A stretch of DNA of 64,000 nucleotides from Georgenia sp. SYP-B2076 (GCF_003991205.1 NZ_RXOZ01000006.1:1-64000), one strand, 5' to 3'; positions 42,847 through 52,910 are shown, counted from the stretch's first letter. Numbers and translations: made by a program. Notes: a model not told the origin generated them from the sequence alone.

Positions 42847-44184
42847 TGGTGCAGTCCGCACCGGTTCGTTCTGGCGGGTCACCGTCGCCCATAAATGCCA
42901 GTGGTCCATGGCCAGCCTCGCGCTTTGGCTATGCGGCCCGGGCGTTGGAAGGATGTTCACCGTGCCCAGGCCCGACCCCAAGGAGTTCCGCGACGACGTG
43001 GTTCGCGTCGCGAGGGACCGTGATCCGGGTGTCCATCTGAAGCAGATCGCTGCCGACTTCGGCATCAGCGAGTCCTGTCTGGCGAACTGGATGAAGCCCG
43101 CCGACGTCGAGGACGGTGTGCCGCCCGGGACGACGGCGGCCGAGAGCGCCGAGCTACGTGAGGCCAAGAAGCGGATCCGGCTGCCGGGGAGCAGGAGAAC
43201 GAGGTCCTGCGCCGCGCGGCGGCCTACCTCTCGCAGGCGAACCTGCCGGGAAAATGATGTCCCCTCTCGTCCGCGAGCTGGCCGCCGACGAGATCCCCGT
43301 CGCGGTGACGTGCCGGTACTCAAGATCGCTCGCCAGCCGTACTACCGCTGGCTGGCGAGCCCGGTCACCGACGCCCAACTGGTCGCCGCCTATCGCACCA
43401 CCGCCCTGTTCGACGCGCACCGGACGACCCGGAGTTCGGATACCGGTTCCTGGTCGACGAGGCACGCGCGGCTGGTGAGTAGATGGCCGAGCGGACCGCG
43501 TGGCGGATCTGCTCCAACCTGGGCCGATGGGGCGCGTTCGGCAAGCCCAAGCGCGGCAGGAACGCCAGGAAGCCCGGGCCGCCTGTGCACGACGACCTGT
43601 GCGCCGTGGTCGACGACACGGGGCGAGTCAGGCACGAGTGCACCGCGGACGCGACGAACCAGCTGTGGCTGGCCGACATCACCGAGCACTGGACGGGCGA
43701 AGGCAAGCGCTACGTCTGCGCCATCAAGGACGTCTGCTCCCACCGGATCGTGGGCTACTCGATCGACTCGAGGATGACGTCGCGGATCGCGGTGACCGCG
43801 CTCAACAACGCCGTCGCCCGGCGCGGTGACGTAGCCGGCTACGTGCTACGCACCGACCGCGGGGCGCAATTTCGCAGCCGCAGGCTCGTGCACGCGCTGA
43901 ACCGTCACGGCATGGTCGGACACATGGGCCGCGTCGGTACGGCCGGCGACAACGCTGCCATGGAGAGCTTCTTCTCGCTGCTGCAGAAGAACGTCCTCGA
44001 CCGCCGTTCCTGGCGCACTCGCGAGGAGCTCCGGATCGCGATCGTGACCTGGATCGAGAGGACCTACCACCGACGCCGTCGACAGGCCGCCCTCGGCCGA
44101 CTGACCCCCGTCGAGTACGAGACCATCATGACCGCGCCAGCCACTCAGGCCCCGTGACCCGACCTGTCACCAGTTCGTGCAGCA
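42847..44184 (+). mobile_element. Decayed IS3-family insertion sequence
   Basis: About 1.34 kb. The left end starts TGGTGCAGTCCGCACCGG... and ends in GGCGGGTCA about 35 bp in. The right end, read inwards, starts TGCTGCACGAACTGG and also ends in CGGGTCA. These imperfect terminal repeats with 5'-TG ends are IS3-like. Between them lies an orfA/orfB-type transposase with several lesions. No clear target duplication is visible, so the edges are approximate. Confidence 0.7.
42953..44157 (+). pseudogene. IS3-family transposase (orfA-orfB), frameshifted
   Basis: OrfA begins MFTVPRPDPKEFRDDVVRVA with an HTH (LKQIAADFGISESCLANWM). A frame change near 43180 enters the leucine-zipper region (EQENEVLRRAAAYLSQ). 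The coding then needs further shifts near 43315 (lost G before TACTCAAG) and near 43425 (lost G in GACGACCCGGAG). A TAG interrupts at about 43480. From 43483 to 44157 the catalytic part is open: Asp in WLADITEHW, Asp in LRTDRGAQF and Glu in AAMESFFSLLQ form an intact DDE triad. One shift could be the programmed orfA/orfB slip; the others are mutations, so the element is probably dead. Confidence 0.82.
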
Positions 44185-44189
44185 GTCCC

Positions 44190-44223
44190 GTGGTAGCTGA
44201 CGACTTAGCGCGTCGGCTACCAC
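44190..44223. terminator. Strong stem-loop after dnaB and the IS element
   Basis: GTGGTAGCTGAC / GTCGGCTACCAC pair with one mismatch around a 10-base loop. An outer AGTCC / GGACT pair extends the stem. It lies between the transposase end and the dnaB end, where both strands could use it as a terminator. The 125 bp between it and dnaB contain short repeats of TTGCAGATC but no gene. Confidence 0.65.
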
Positions 44224-44348
44224 ACGGACTCGACATTCTGCCTCGGTGGCGAGCACCCACTTGCAGAAACAATCTGCGAGAACAGCAGATCTTGCAGATC
44301 TTGCAGTTTCGAGGTCCAGATTGCAGATTCAGGGCATCCTCGGCACGA

Positions 44349-45704
44349 CTACCGCGCCATGTCCACGAATCGTGAGTAGTGCCCCTGGAACGCCACGGTG
44401 ATGGTGTCCGTCGGGCCGTTACGGTGCTTGGCGACGATGATGTCCGCCTCGCCGGCGCGCGGGGACTCCTTCTCGTAGGCGTCCTCGCGGTGCAGCAGCA
44501 TGACGACGTCGGCGTCCTGCTCGAGGGAGCCGGACTCACGCAGGTCGCTCATCATGGGCTTCTTGTCCCCACGCTGCTCCGGGCCACGGTTCAGCTGCGC
44601 GACGGCGATCACCGGCACCTCGATCTCCTTCGCGAGGAGCTTGAGCGCACGCGAGAACTCGGAGACCTCCTGCTGGCGGGACTCCACGCGCTTGCCGGAG
44701 CTCATCAGCTGGAGGTAGTCGACGACCACGAGCTTGAGGTCGTGCTTCTGCTTGAGCCGGCGGCACTTCGCGCGGATCTCCATCAGGGACATGTTCGGGC
44801 TGTCATCGATGAACATGGGCGCCTCGGAGACCCGGCTCATGGCGGTGGCCATGCGCGTCCAGTCCTCCTCGCGCATGGTGCCCTTGCGCATGTTCTGCAG
44901 CGGCACCGCGGCCTCGGCGGAGAGCAGGCGCATGGTGATCTCGGTGCGGCCCATCTCGAGGGAGAAGATCACCGACGTCTGGTTGTTCTTGATCGACGCC
45001 GAGCGGCAGATGTCCAGCGCGATCGTCGACTTACCGATGGCCGGTCGTGCCGCGATGATGATCATCTGGCCGGGGTGCAGGCCGTTGGTCAGAGCGTCGA
45101 GGTCGGCGAAGCCCGTGGGCACGCCGATCATGCCCTCGCCGCGGTCGGCGGCGTGCTCGATCTCCTCCATCGTGGGGTTGATGGTGTCCCGCAGCGGCAC
45201 GAAGTCCTCGCTGGTGCGCCGCTCGGTGACGGCGTAGACCTCCGCCTGGGCCGAGTTCACCAGGTCGTCGACGTCGCCGCCGTCGGTGGAGTAGCCCAGC
45301 TGGACGATGCGGGTGCCGGCCTCGACGAGGCGGCGCAGGACGGACTGCTCGCGCACGATCCGGGCATAGAACCCGGCGTTCGCGGCCGTGGGCACCGAGG
45401 AGATGAGCGTGTGCAGGTACGGCGCGCCGCCGATGCGGGCGATCTCGCCGCGCTTGGTCAACTCGGCCGAGACCGTCACGGCATCGGCCGGCTCGCCGCG
45501 GCCGTACAGGTCGAGGATCGCCTCGTAGATCATCTCGTGGGCGGGCCGGTAGAAGTCGTTGCCGCGCAGCTCCTCGACGACGTCGGCGATCGCGTCCTTC
45601 GACAGGAGCATGCCGCCGAGCACGCTCTGCTCCGCGGCGACGTCCTGCGGCGGCGTGCGGTCGTAGGCCTCCCGAGTTCCAACGTGCTCGTCGACGAGAG
45701 ACAC
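44349..45704 (-). CDS. dnaB: Replicative DNA helicase DnaB
   Basis: Hexameric 5'-3' helicase of the replication fork (451 aa). N-terminal domain: PPQDVAAEQSVLGGMLLSKDAI. RecA-like C-terminal domain: Walker A IIAARPAIGKSTIALD, Walker B LKLVVVDYLQLMSS, then VIAVAQLNRGPEQR and MSDLRESGSLEQDADVV. The GTG start is fixed by AAGGAGG four bases upstream; the open frame continues upstream without similarity. No intein is present. In actinobacteria it lies with rplI, rpsR, ssb and rpsF as here, but the MATE and VOC genes stand between. Confidence 0.96.
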   Translation of the reverse strand: MSLVDEHVGTREAYDRTPPQDVAAEQSVLGGMLLSKDAIADVVEELRGNDFYRPAHEMIYEAILDLYGRGEPADAVTVSAELTKRGEIARIGGAPYLHTLISSVPTAANAGFYARIVREQSVLRRLVEAGTRIVQLGYSTDGGDVDDLVNSAQAEVYAVTERRTSEDFVPLRDTINPTMEEIEHAADRGEGMIGVPTGFADLDALTNGLHPGQMIIIAARPAIGKSTIALDICRSASIKNNQTSVIFSLEMGRTEITMRLLSAEAAVPLQNMRKGTMREEDWTRMATAMSRVSEAPMFIDDSPNMSLMEIRAKCRRLKQKHDLKLVVVDYLQLMSSGKRVESRQQEVSEFSRALKLLAKEIEVPVIAVAQLNRGPEQRGDKKPMMSDLRESGSLEQDADVVMLLHREDAYEKESPRAGEADIIVAKHRNGPTDTITVAFQGHYSRFVDMAR

Positions 45705-45872
45705 CCGACCTCCTTCTTCCCGCGGCGGCCAGGGGGCCGCTGCGGTTTCAGTTCTATCGCCCACCACCCACACGGGAGGCGGACCGGCGCGCCCAAGACG
45801 TGCGCACGCCCGGACGCTACGTCTCCTGCCCGCCGGCTGCGAACCGCCCCTGTGCATCCAGGGCCCCTATCC

Positions 45873-46000
45873 TGTGGACGGCATGTGGACGTCATCCCCA
45901 GAGTTGTGCACAGTCGGTGGATAACTATGTGGAGAAGGCGTCCCGCAACGCCGTCGGGGGCGGGATACCGTCCCCAGGGCGGTGCACAGCCTGTGGACAA
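45873..46000. promoter_or_regulatory. Cluster of DnaA-box-like 9-mers upstream of dnaB
   Basis: Within 128 bp: TGTGGACGG (45873), TGTGGACGT (45884), TTGTGCACA (45904), GGTGGATAA (45916), TGTGGAGAA (45928) and TGTGGACAA (45992). The last is the exact complement of the actinobacterial box TTGTCCACA; the others are one or two mismatches from it or from TTATCCACA. They occupy the divergent spacer between dnaB and the MATE gene. No AT-rich unwinding element is seen, so a regulatory or titrating role fits better than an origin. Confidence 0.55.
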
Positions 46001-46018
46001 AAAGAGGGACGCACATCA

Positions 46019-47437
46019 GTGGACGACACGCCCGAGGCCCAGACTGGGCCCCTCCCCCGGCCCGGTGACGCGCCTCACGACCGCGGCGGCGACCCGCACC
46101 CGCCCGGTGGCGCGGCCCCCAAGGTCCTGGACCGGCAGATCCTCTCGCTGGCCCTTCCCGCCCTCGGGGCGCTCGTCGCGGAGCCGCTCTTCGTCCTCAT
46201 CGACTCCGTGATGATCGGCCACCTCGGCACCGCCGAGCTGGCCGGCCTCGCCCTCAGCTCGACCCTCCTGACCACCGCGGTCGGCGTCTTCATCTTCCTT
46301 GCCTACGCGACCACCGCCGCCACCTCACGCCGCGTCGGCGCCGGGGACCGTGCGGGCGGCGTCTCCGCCGGGATCGACGGCATGTGGCTGGCCCTGGCGC
46401 TGGGCCTGGTCACCGCCGTCGTGGCGTTCGTGGCGGCGCCGTGGATCGTCACCGTCATGGGCGCGCCCGCCGACGTGGTCCCCCACGCCGTCGCCTACCT
46501 GCGCGCCTCGGCCCCCGGGCTGCCCGGGATGCTGATCGTCCTGGCCGCCACCGGCACCCTGCGGGGCCTGCTGAACACCCGCACACCCTTCGTCGTCGCC
46601 GTGGCGGGCGCGCTGTCCAACATCGGCTTCAACGCCGCCCTGATCTACGGCCTGGGCCTCGGCGTCGCCGGCTCAGGGCTCGGCACCGCGCTGGCCCAGA
46701 CGGGCATGGCCCTCGCGCTCGGCGTCGTGGTGCTGCGCGGCGCGCGGGGCATGGGCGTGAGCCTGCGCCCGCACGCGGGCGGCATCTGGACCGCCGCGCG
46801 CGCGGGCACGCCGCTGATGGTCCGCACGCTCACGCTGCGCCTGGCGATCCTCGCGACGGTCGCCGTCGCGACGTCCCTGGGGGCGGTCACGCTCGCCGCC
46901 CACCAGGTGGTCAACTCCATGTGGGGCCTGGCGGCGTTCGGGCTGGACGCCCTGGCCATCGCCGCCCAGGCCCTCGTGGGCCGCGGCCTGGGGGCCGGCG
47001 ACGTGGGACACGTCCGGGCGGTCATGCGCCGCTGCCTGCAGTGGGGCACCGGCGCCGGGGCGCTGCTCGGCGTCCTGTTCGCCGCCGCCGGCTGGTTCGT
47101 CGCCCCGCTGTTCACCGGCGACCCCGACGTCCGCCTGGCGGCCGCCGTCGGCCTGGCCGTGGCCGGCGCGTGCCTGCCCGTCGCGGGGTGGGTGTACATG
47201 CTCGACGGCGTGCTCATCGGGGCGGGCGACGGGCGCTACCTCGCCTGGGCCGGGGTCGTCACCCTGGTGGTCTACCTGCCGCTGGCCTGGGCCGTCGGTG
47301 AGCTCGCGCCGGACGGCCCCGCCGGGCTGGCGTGGCTGTGGGCCGCGTTCGGCGGCGCCTTCATGCTGGCGCGGGCCGTGACCACCGGGGTGCGGGCGCG
47401 CGGCACGGCGTGGATGGTGCTCGGCGCACGGCGGTGA
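46019..47437 (+). CDS. MATE-family efflux transporter (DinF/NorM-like)
   Basis: 472-aa membrane protein with twelve predicted helices. Family landmarks: LDRQILSLALPALGALVAEPLFVLIDSVMIGHLG at the first helices, given here in pieces (LALPALGALVAEPL; DSVMIGHLGTAELAGLAL), then a repeat of the pattern near residue 260 (RAGTPLMVRTLTLRLAIL). It exports drugs or metabolites by Na+ or H+ exchange. The GTG start is somewhat far from AGAGGG; the first 40 residues are polar and Pro-rich. Divergent from dnaB. Confidence 0.87.
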   Translation: MDDTPEAQTGPLPRPGDAPHDRGGDPHPPGGAAPKVLDRQILSLALPALGALVAEPLFVLIDSVMIGHLGTAELAGLALSSTLLTTAVGVFIFLAYATTAATSRRVGAGDRAGGVSAGIDGMWLALALGLVTAVVAFVAAPWIVTVMGAPADVVPHAVAYLRASAPGLPGMLIVLAATGTLRGLLNTRTPFVVAVAGALSNIGFNAALIYGLGLGVAGSGLGTALAQTGMALALGVVVLRGARGMGVSLRPHAGGIWTAARAGTPLMVRTLTLRLAILATVAVATSLGAVTLAAHQVVNSMWGLAAFGLDALAIAAQALVGRGLGAGDVGHVRAVMRRCLQWGTGAGALLGVLFAAAGWFVAPLFTGDPDVRLAAAVGLAVAGACLPVAGWVYMLDGVLIGAGDGRYLAWAGVVTLVVYLPLAWAVGELAPDGPAGLAWLWAAFGGAFMLARAVTTGVRARGTAWMVLGARR

Positions 47438-47453
47438 GATCCGGGGCGCGCCG

Positions 47454-47560
47454 CACGTCGAGCCGCCGCGCGCTCACGTCGAGCCGCCGCGCGCTCACGT
47501 CGATCCGTACGGCGCCTCACGTGGATCCGCGCGGCGCGTCATGTCGATCGGTGCCCTGCC
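47454..47560. repeat. Five 21-22-bp tandem repeats
   Basis: Units begin CACGTCGA(G/T)CC at 47454, 47475, 47496, 47518 and 47540. The first two are nearly identical (CACGTCGAGCCGCCGCGCGC); the later ones diverge. They lie just after the MATE stop codon and before the VOC gene. No coding role is seen. Confidence 0.75.
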
Positions 47561-47667
47561 CGTTCGACGTACGGGCAAGGAGGCGGCCGACCCCGGAGGG
47601 GGCGGCCCCTCCCCACGCCACCGGTCCCGCGGGCCCCGTCCCGGGGACGCAACGAGAGGAGACTTCG

Positions 47668-48156
47668 GTGCAGAAGATCATCCCCAACCTCTGGTTCGAC
47701 ACACAGGCCGAGGAGGCCGCGAACTTCTACATCTCCGTCTTCGGCGACGGCAAGATCACCTCGGTCATGCGGTACGGCCCCGACACCCCCGGCCCGGAGG
47801 GCACCGTGATGAGCGTGTCGTTCGAGCTGCGCGGGCAGCAGTTCGTCGGGATCAACGGCGGCCCGCTGTTCCCGTTCACCGAGGCCGTCTCCTTCGAGAT
47901 CGACTGCGAGTCGCAGGAGGAGATCGACCACTTCTGGGACGCGCTCGTCGAGGGCGGCGAGCCGGGCCCGTGCGGCTGGCTGAAGGACCGCTACGGGCTG
48001 TCCTGGCAGATCGTCCCCACCGAGTGGAACACGATGATGACCGACCCGGACCCCGTCAAGGTGCAGCGCGGCATGCAGGCGATGCTGGCCACCCAGGGCA
48101 AGTTCGACGTCGCGGCGCTGCGTGCGGCCTTCGAGGGGGTCGACCAGCCCGCCTAG
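47668..48156 (+). CDS. VOC-family protein (PhnB-like)
   Basis: 162-aa protein with the PhnB/3-demethylubiquinone-methyltransferase-like VOC fold: KIIPNLWFDTQAEEAANFYISVF, DTPGPEGTVMSVSFEL, FVGINGGP, and the W-L-K-D-R-Y-G-L-S-W-Q-I block near residue 115. The GTG start has AGAGGAG 6 bp upstream. These proteins bind small molecules; enzymatic function is not established. Single gene between the MATE gene and the rplI operon, convergent with rplI. Confidence 0.85.
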   Translation: MQKIIPNLWFDTQAEEAANFYISVFGDGKITSVMRYGPDTPGPEGTVMSVSFELRGQQFVGINGGPLFPFTEAVSFEIDCESQEEIDHFWDALVEGGEPGPCGWLKDRYGLSWQIVPTEWNTMMTDPDPVKVQRGMQAMLATQGKFDVAALRAAFEGVDQPA

Positions 48157-48249
48157 CCCCGCGCCGGCCCTGGTGCCGGCGCGGGGAGCCACGCCGTCAC
48201 CGGCCCCGGCAGCACGACGGCCCGGCCCCCGTGAGGGGACCGGGCCGTC
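48157..48249. terminator. Two hairpins between convergent VOC and rplI genes
   Basis: Hairpin 1 at 48157-48186: CCCCGCGCCGGC / GCCGGCGCGGGG, a perfect 12-bp stem with a 6-base loop, directly after the VOC stop. Hairpin 2 at 48216-48249: GACGGCCCGG / CCGGGCCGTC with further inner pairs, just before the rplI stop. Each probably ends one of the two convergent transcripts. Confidence 0.85.
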
Positions 48250-48267
48250 GGTCGAGCCGAGACTCTG

Positions 48268-48720
48268 CTACTTACCGGGGACGACCGTGATCTCGATCGT
48301 CGCCTGGACGTCCTCGTGCAGACGCAGGTGAACCTTGTGCTCGCCGAGCGTCTTGATCGGGCGCGGGACCTCGATCTTGCGACGGTCGACCTGCGGGCCG
48401 CCGGCCGCCTTGACGGCGTCGGCGATGTCCGCGGTGGTCACGGCGCCGAAGAGGCGGCCGTTCTCGCCCGAACGCACCGCGATGTTCACGGTGGTGGCCT
48501 GGAGGCGGTCGCGGACGTCGCGGGCCTCCTCGATCGTGGCGATGGCGCGCGACTTGCGTGCGGCCTGGATCTGGTCGACCTGCTTCTGGCCGCCCTTGGT
48601 CCAGCGCGTCGCCAGGCCACGCGGGACGAGGTAGTTACGGGCGAACCCGTCCTTGACCTCGACCACGTCGCCGGCAGCGCCGAGCCCGGACACCTCGTGG
48701 GTCAGGATGAGCTTGGACAT
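48268..48720 (-). CDS. rplI: 50S ribosomal protein L9
   Basis: 150 aa. The N-terminal domain [20 protein letters not shown] and [13 protein letters not shown] form the L9 signature. The long connecting helix and C-terminal domain follow. Last gene of the rpsF-ssb-rpsR-rplI operon; the start codon has an AGGAGG site. Confidence 0.97.
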   Translation of the reverse strand: MSKLILTHEVSGLGAAGDVVEVKDGFARNYLVPRGLATRWTKGGQKQVDQIQAARKSRAIATIEEARDVRDRLQATTVNIAVRSGENGRLFGAVTTADIADAVKAAGGPQVDRRKIEVPRPIKTLGEHKVHLRLHEDVQATIEITVVPGK

Positions 48721-48735
48721 CAGTGCCTCCTAACC

Positions 48736-48972
48736 TCAGCGAGCCGAGCTCGAGTACGGCAGCAGAGCCATCTCGCGGGCGTTCTTGACGGCCTTCGCGA
48801 TGAGTCGCTGCTCCTGGACGGACACGCCGGTCACGCGGCGGGCGCGGATCTTGCCACGGTCGGAGATGAACTTCCGAAGCAGCGCGGTGTCCTTGTAGTC
48901 GATGTTGTTGATCTTCCCCGCCTTGAGCGGGTTGACCTTCTTCTTGGGCTTGCGAAGAACCGGCTTCGCCAT
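48736..48972 (-). CDS. rpsR: 30S ribosomal protein S18
   Basis: 78 aa: [52 protein letters not shown]. It has no Cys, so it is the zinc-free form. The start is the ATG of MAKPVL; the frame extends 17 codons upstream without similarity. It lies 15 bp before rplI. Confidence 0.96.
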   Translation of the reverse strand: MAKPVLRKPKKKVNPLKAGKINNIDYKDTALLRKFISDRGKIRARRVTGVSVQEQRLIAKAVKNAREMALLPYSSSAR

Positions 48973-49028
48973 GTTGGTGCTCCTCGATGTTCCGAGCGGC
49001 GCCCCGTGGGGCGCACGCCACAAGTTGC

Positions 49029-49577
49029 TTAGAAGGGGGGCTCGTCGTTGAAGGCGCTCGAGCCGCTCGTGGCCCAGGGGTCGTCCGCCTGGCCGCCGCC
49101 GGGCGCGTTGCCGCTGCCCTGCCTGCTGCCGGAGAAGCCGCCCTGCTGGCCACCGCCGAATCCACCCTGGTTACCGCCGGAGCCGCCGCCGAAGCCACCG
49201 CCACCGCCGCCGCGCTGCGAGCGCGTGACCTTGGCCGTGGCGTAGCGCATGGACGGACCGACCTCGTCGACCTGCATCTCCACGACCGTGCGCTTCTCGC
49301 CCTCGCGGGTCTCGAAGGAACGCTGGACCAGCCGGCCCTGCACGATCACGCGGGTGCCCTTGGTCAGCGACTCCGCGACGTTCTCCGCGGCCTCGCGCCA
49401 GACCGAGCAGCGCAGGAACAGGGTTTCCCCGTCCTTGAACTCGTTCGCCTGGCGGTCGAAGGTGCGCGGCGTGGACGCCACGGTGAAGCTGGCCACGGCC
49501 GCCCCCGAGGGGGTGAAACGCAGCTCGGGGTCCGCCGTCAGGTTCCCGACGACGGTGATGACGGTCTCTCCGGCCAT
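49029..49577 (-). CDS. ssb: Single-stranded DNA-binding protein
   Basis: 182 aa. OB-fold domain at residues 1-110 ([56 protein letters not shown]), then a Gly-rich linker and the acidic tip NDEPPF that recruits repair and replication proteins. A standard actinobacterial SSB, between rpsF and rpsR. Confidence 0.96.
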   Translation of the reverse strand: MAGETVITVVGNLTADPELRFTPSGAAVASFTVASTPRTFDRQANEFKDGETLFLRCSVWREAAENVAESLTKGTRVIVQGRLVQRSFETREGEKRTVVEMQVDEVGPSMRYATAKVTRSQRGGGGGGFGGGSGGNQGGFGGGQQGGFSGSRQGSGNAPGGGQADDPWATSGSSAFNDEPPF

Positions 49578-49622
49578 GCTGTAGCTCCCTGGTAATGGAA
49601 GGTGGTGCTCAAAGAGCGACGC

Positions 49623-49913
49623 TCAGTGAGCGTCCGGACGCATGAGCTTGGTGCGCAGGACGGACTCGTTGAGGCCGAGCTGGCGGTCGAGCTCCTGAGC
49701 GAGCTCCGGCGTCGTGGTCATGTCGACGACGGCGTAGATCCCCTCGGAACGCTTGGCGATGTCGTAGGCAAGACGACGCTTGCCCCAGATGTCGACCTTC
49801 TCGACGGTGCCGCCACCGGTCTTGACGACCGTGAGCAGCTTGTCGAGCGACGGGGCGACCGTACGCTCGTCGACCTCCGGGTCGAGGATGATCATCAGTT
49901 CGTACTGGCGCAT
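49623..49913 (-). CDS. rpsF: 30S ribosomal protein S6
   Basis: 96 aa: [34 protein letters not shown], and [14 protein letters not shown] at the end. The ATG at 49913 has GGAGGTGGG upstream; the frame runs on upstream without similarity. First gene of the operon. Confidence 0.96.
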   Translation of the reverse strand: MRQYELMIILDPEVDERTVAPSLDKLLTVVKTGGGTVEKVDIWGKRRLAYDIAKRSEGIYAVVDMTTTPELAQELDRQLGLNESVLRTKLMRPDAH

Positions 49914-50075
49914 GCTGTTACCCACCTCCTCTGGACTAGAGCGGTCACGGTCCTTCCGTGACAGGAGGGTGTGCTGCGTTGTCGGCCCCGGGCACGCACA
50001 CGGGTGCGCGTAGGGACCAACGAAGAACATTACCGTAGGCGTCCCGCCGCTCGCGCCGCGACCCTCGTCACACCG

Positions 50076-50129
50076 CTGTGGATGACGGCGTACCTGTGGG
50101 CGACGGCGGACCTGTGGGCGATGCCGGGG
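50076..50129. repeat. Three 18-bp tandem repeats upstream of rpsF
   Basis: Units start CTGTGG(A/G) at 50076, 50094 and 50112; the first two agree at 15 of 18 positions. They lie in the 328-bp gap between the rpsF start and the PBP gene end, within the region that should contain the rpsF promoter. No gene is seen in that gap. Confidence 0.7.
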
Positions 50130-50174
50130 CGGCGGGGCTGCGGACGGCGGCGAACGGGCCCGTTACGTACGAGG

Positions 50175-50212
50175 GGGCGACGACGGCACCCATGTGCCGA
50201 CGTCGCCCCCAC
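50175..50212 (-). terminator. Hairpin terminator of the penicillin-binding protein gene
   Basis: GGGGGCGACGACGGCAC / GTGCCGACGTCGCCCCC, 17-bp arms with one mismatch and a 4-base loop. It lies 30 bp after the PBP stop, in the orientation to end its transcript. Confidence 0.8.
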
Positions 50213-50241
50213 GGCGCGTCAGTTGCCCGCCGGGACCCCCG

Positions 50242-52599
50242 TCAGGAGTTCACGCCCGGCGGCCACTCGCCGCCCCAGGCCGAGCCTGGTTGGCCGCCAT
50301 CACCGTTCCCGTTCCCGTTCCCGTTGCCGGGCGCCGGGACCGTAGGTGCGTCCGTGGGCAGCTCGGTGGGCATGTCCGTGGGGGGCCCGGTCGGCTTGGG
50401 CGTCGGCGTGGGCGTGGGCGTGGGGGTGGGTTCCGGCGTCTGTGTGGGCTCCGGCGTCGGTGTGGGCTCCGGCGTCGGCGTCTCGGTGGGCGCCTGCTGG
50501 GTCGGCCGCTCCGTCACGGCGGGGGCCGGCGCGGGCTTGCGGGCCTTCTTCGTCGGCTGGGGGAACTTCTCGACCGGCATGCCGTCGGTGGCGACCTCCA
50601 TGTAGTCGCGCCACACCTGTGCCGGGAACTGGCCGCCGCCGATGTACTTGGTGCCGCCGAACCCGCTCAGCGACTCCTCGCCGCCGTCCGCGCCCACCTG
50701 GTACATCGTGACCACGGTGGCGAGCTGCGGGATGTACCCGGCGAACCCGGCGGACATGTAGCCCGAGGAGGTGCCCGTCTTGCCGGCGATGGGGCGTCCG
50801 AGCACGTTGACCGCCTTCGCGGTGCCCGTCTTCACCGGGCCCTGCAGGGCGTAGGTGGTGTCCGCCATCACGTCCTTGTCGAAGGCCTGCTGACCCTCGA
50901 CCGGGCCGGTGTAGACCGGCGCGTTCTTGGCGTCGCGCACCTCGGCGACGATGTGCGTGTCGTGGCGCACGCCCTGCGCGGCGAAGGTGGCGTACGCCGT
51001 CGCCAGGTCGATCGCCCGGGGCGAGGACGGGCCGAGGACGTTGGCCGCGTCCGCGACGAGACCCGGGGTGTTCTCGGGGATCCCGGCGCGCACGGCGGCG
51101 TCGATCGTGTTCTTGGGGCCGACGTCCACGTTGAGCTGAGCGTAGGCCGTGTTGATGGACCCCGCGGTGGCCTCGAGGAGGTTCACCCGGCCGTGGTTGC
51201 GGCTGTCGTAGTTGTTGACCTCCCAGCCGTTGACGTCCATCGGCGTGTAGCTCGAGTACGTCTTCGTCAAGGGGATGTCCTGCTCCAGCGCCGCCACCAG
51301 CGTGAAGGGCTTGAACATCGAGCCGGCCTGGGACACGTCCTGGGTGGCGGCGTTGCGCGGCTGCGACACGAAGTCGGGGCCGCCGTAGAGCGCGACGATC
51401 CCGCCGGTGCGGGGGTCGACGGAGACCAGGGAGACGCGGTTGTTGGCGGGCCGGTCGTCGGGCAGGTTGTCGACCGCCTCGACGGCGGCGTCCTGGTCAC
51501 GCTTGTTGATCGTGGTGACGATCTTGAGGCCCCGGGTGTCGATCTCGTCCTCGGGGATCCCCGCCTTCGTCTCGAGCTCCTTGCGCACCGTCGAGAGCAG
51601 GTAGCCGTTGGGGCCGCCGTAGGCGTTCTCGGTGTTCGGGGGGATCGTGGTGGGGTAGACGGCGGAGTCGTGCTCCTCCTGGGTGATCCACCCGTCCTTG
51701 AGCATGAGGTTCATGTCCCGGGTCCAGCGCTGCTGCGCCTTGTCGGGGCTGACGGCCGGGTCCCAGGCGCTGGGCGCGGGGATGACGCCGGCGATGAGCG
51801 CGGACTCGGAGATGGTCAGCTCGGCGGCCGGCTTGCCGAAGTAGGCCTGGGCGGCCTTCTCGATGCCGTAGGCGCCGCGGCCGAAGTAGATGGTGTTGAG
51901 GTAGTTCTCGAGGATCTCGTCCTTGGTCTGGGACTGGTCGATCTTGAGGGCGAGGATCGTCTCCTTGAACTTGCCCAGGTAGCTCGTGGTCGTGCCGGTG
52001 TAGTACCGCTCGGCGTACTGCTGGGTGAGGGTGGAGCCACCCTGCGTGGGCAGGCCGCGCACGTTGTTCCACAGCGCCCGGGCCAGGCCCTTGGGGTCGA
52101 TACCGTTGTTCTGGTAGAAGTTCCGGTCCTCCGACGCGATGACCGCCTGGCTGACGTGGTCGGGCAGCGTGTTCAGCGCCACGACCTCCCGGTCCACCTT
52201 GGAGAAGGACCCCATGGGGGTCGTGCCGTCGGCGTAGTACACCGTGGTCGACTGGGCCAGGGCGAAGTCGTCCGGCTCGGGCACGGTGGTGGTCGCGTAG
52301 GCGACGACGAACACGCCCAGCACCGCGGCCATGCCCGTGAGGACCGTGCCCAGCACCACGCGCCAGCTCGGCAGCCAGCGGTGGATGGGCCCCTTGCCCG
52401 CCCGGGGGTAGTCGAAGAATCCCTTCTTCTGCGGGCGCCGGCCGGTGGGGCGCCGCCCGCCGGGGGCGCCCGAGCTGCTCGAGCGGCGGGTGCCGCCGCT
52501 GGGCGCGGAGCGCCGGGTGCTGCCGCCGTTCTGGCCGGCCGGGGTGCGCCGGCCGCTCGCCGGGGCGCCGGTCGATGACCAGGAGGGGGTGCGTGCCAC
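50242..52599 (-). CDS. Bifunctional penicillin-binding protein (class A transglycosylase/transpeptidase)
   Basis: Peptidoglycan synthase (785 aa). The cytoplasmic N terminus is basic and Ser/Gly-rich; one membrane helix follows ([22 protein letters not shown]). The GT51 domain has the catalytic Glu in [14 protein letters not shown], and [14 protein letters not shown]. The transpeptidase has SxxK in AGSMFKPF, SxN in AGSINTAYA and KTG in [11 protein letters not shown]. The last 120 residues are Pro/Thr/Glu repeats ([12 protein letters not shown]) and a Gly-Asn tail. The GTG start is chosen for AAAGGCAGG upstream; the frame could begin at 52692. Confidence 0.94.
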   Translation of the reverse strand: MARTPSWSSTGAPASGRRTPAGQNGGSTRRSAPSGGTRRSSSSGAPGGRRPTGRRPQKKGFFDYPRAGKGPIHRWLPSWRVVLGTVLTGMAAVLGVFVVAYATTTVPEPDDFALAQSTTVYYADGTTPMGSFSKVDREVVALNTLPDHVSQAVIASEDRNFYQNNGIDPKGLARALWNNVRGLPTQGGSTLTQQYAERYYTGTTTSYLGKFKETILALKIDQSQTKDEILENYLNTIYFGRGAYGIEKAAQAYFGKPAAELTISESALIAGVIPAPSAWDPAVSPDKAQQRWTRDMNLMLKDGWITQEEHDSAVYPTTIPPNTENAYGGPNGYLLSTVRKELETKAGIPEDEIDTRGLKIVTTINKRDQDAAVEAVDNLPDDRPANNRVSLVSVDPRTGGIVALYGGPDFVSQPRNAATQDVSQAGSMFKPFTLVAALEQDIPLTKTYSSYTPMDVNGWEVNNYDSRNHGRVNLLEATAGSINTAYAQLNVDVGPKNTIDAAVRAGIPENTPGLVADAANVLGPSSPRAIDLATAYATFAAQGVRHDTHIVAEVRDAKNAPVYTGPVEGQQAFDKDVMADTTYALQGPVKTGTAKAVNVLGRPIAGKTGTSSGYMSAGFAGYIPQLATVVTMYQVGADGGEESLSGFGGTKYIGGGQFPAQVWRDYMEVATDGMPVEKFPQPTKKARKPAPAPAVTERPTQQAPTETPTPEPTPTPEPTQTPEPTPTPTPTPTPKPTGPPTDMPTELPTDAPTVPAPGNGNGNGNGDGGQPGSAWGGEWPPGVNS

Positions 52600-52910
52600 G
52601 CAGGCCTGCCTTTCGCCGTGCCGCGCTGGGGTCAGCGCGCGTAGGGACTCGTGCGCCCGGGGCGAACCGGAGGGCGGGGTCTCGCTCACCACCGGGCATC
52701 GCGCGGGCAGAACGCCTTTCAGTATGCGGCAGCGGCGCCCGAGGTCACTATTGGGCGCGTCACACCCCGCCGGACGTCACAGCACGCCCACCGGGGCCCG
52801 GCGCTCGCCGTCGAGCGCCTCGCGGCCGCCGTTCCTCAGCCGGACGCGCCCCCGCCAGCCGGCCCCGCGGAGGCGGCCCGGCGCGCCCGGGCGACGCCTG
52901 TTCGCCTCCG

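Noticed and set aside
42843-44190. Target-site duplication around the IS3-type element
   Set aside because: The flanking triplets (ctc/gtc) do not match well enough to call one.
45873-46000. Calling the DnaA-box cluster a replication origin
   Set aside because: There is no AT-rich unwinding element, no dnaA or dnaN nearby, and few exact boxes; a regulatory role is more likely.
47454-47560. Possible CRISPR array
   Set aside because: Units are directly abutting with no spacers, and no cas gene is in the window.
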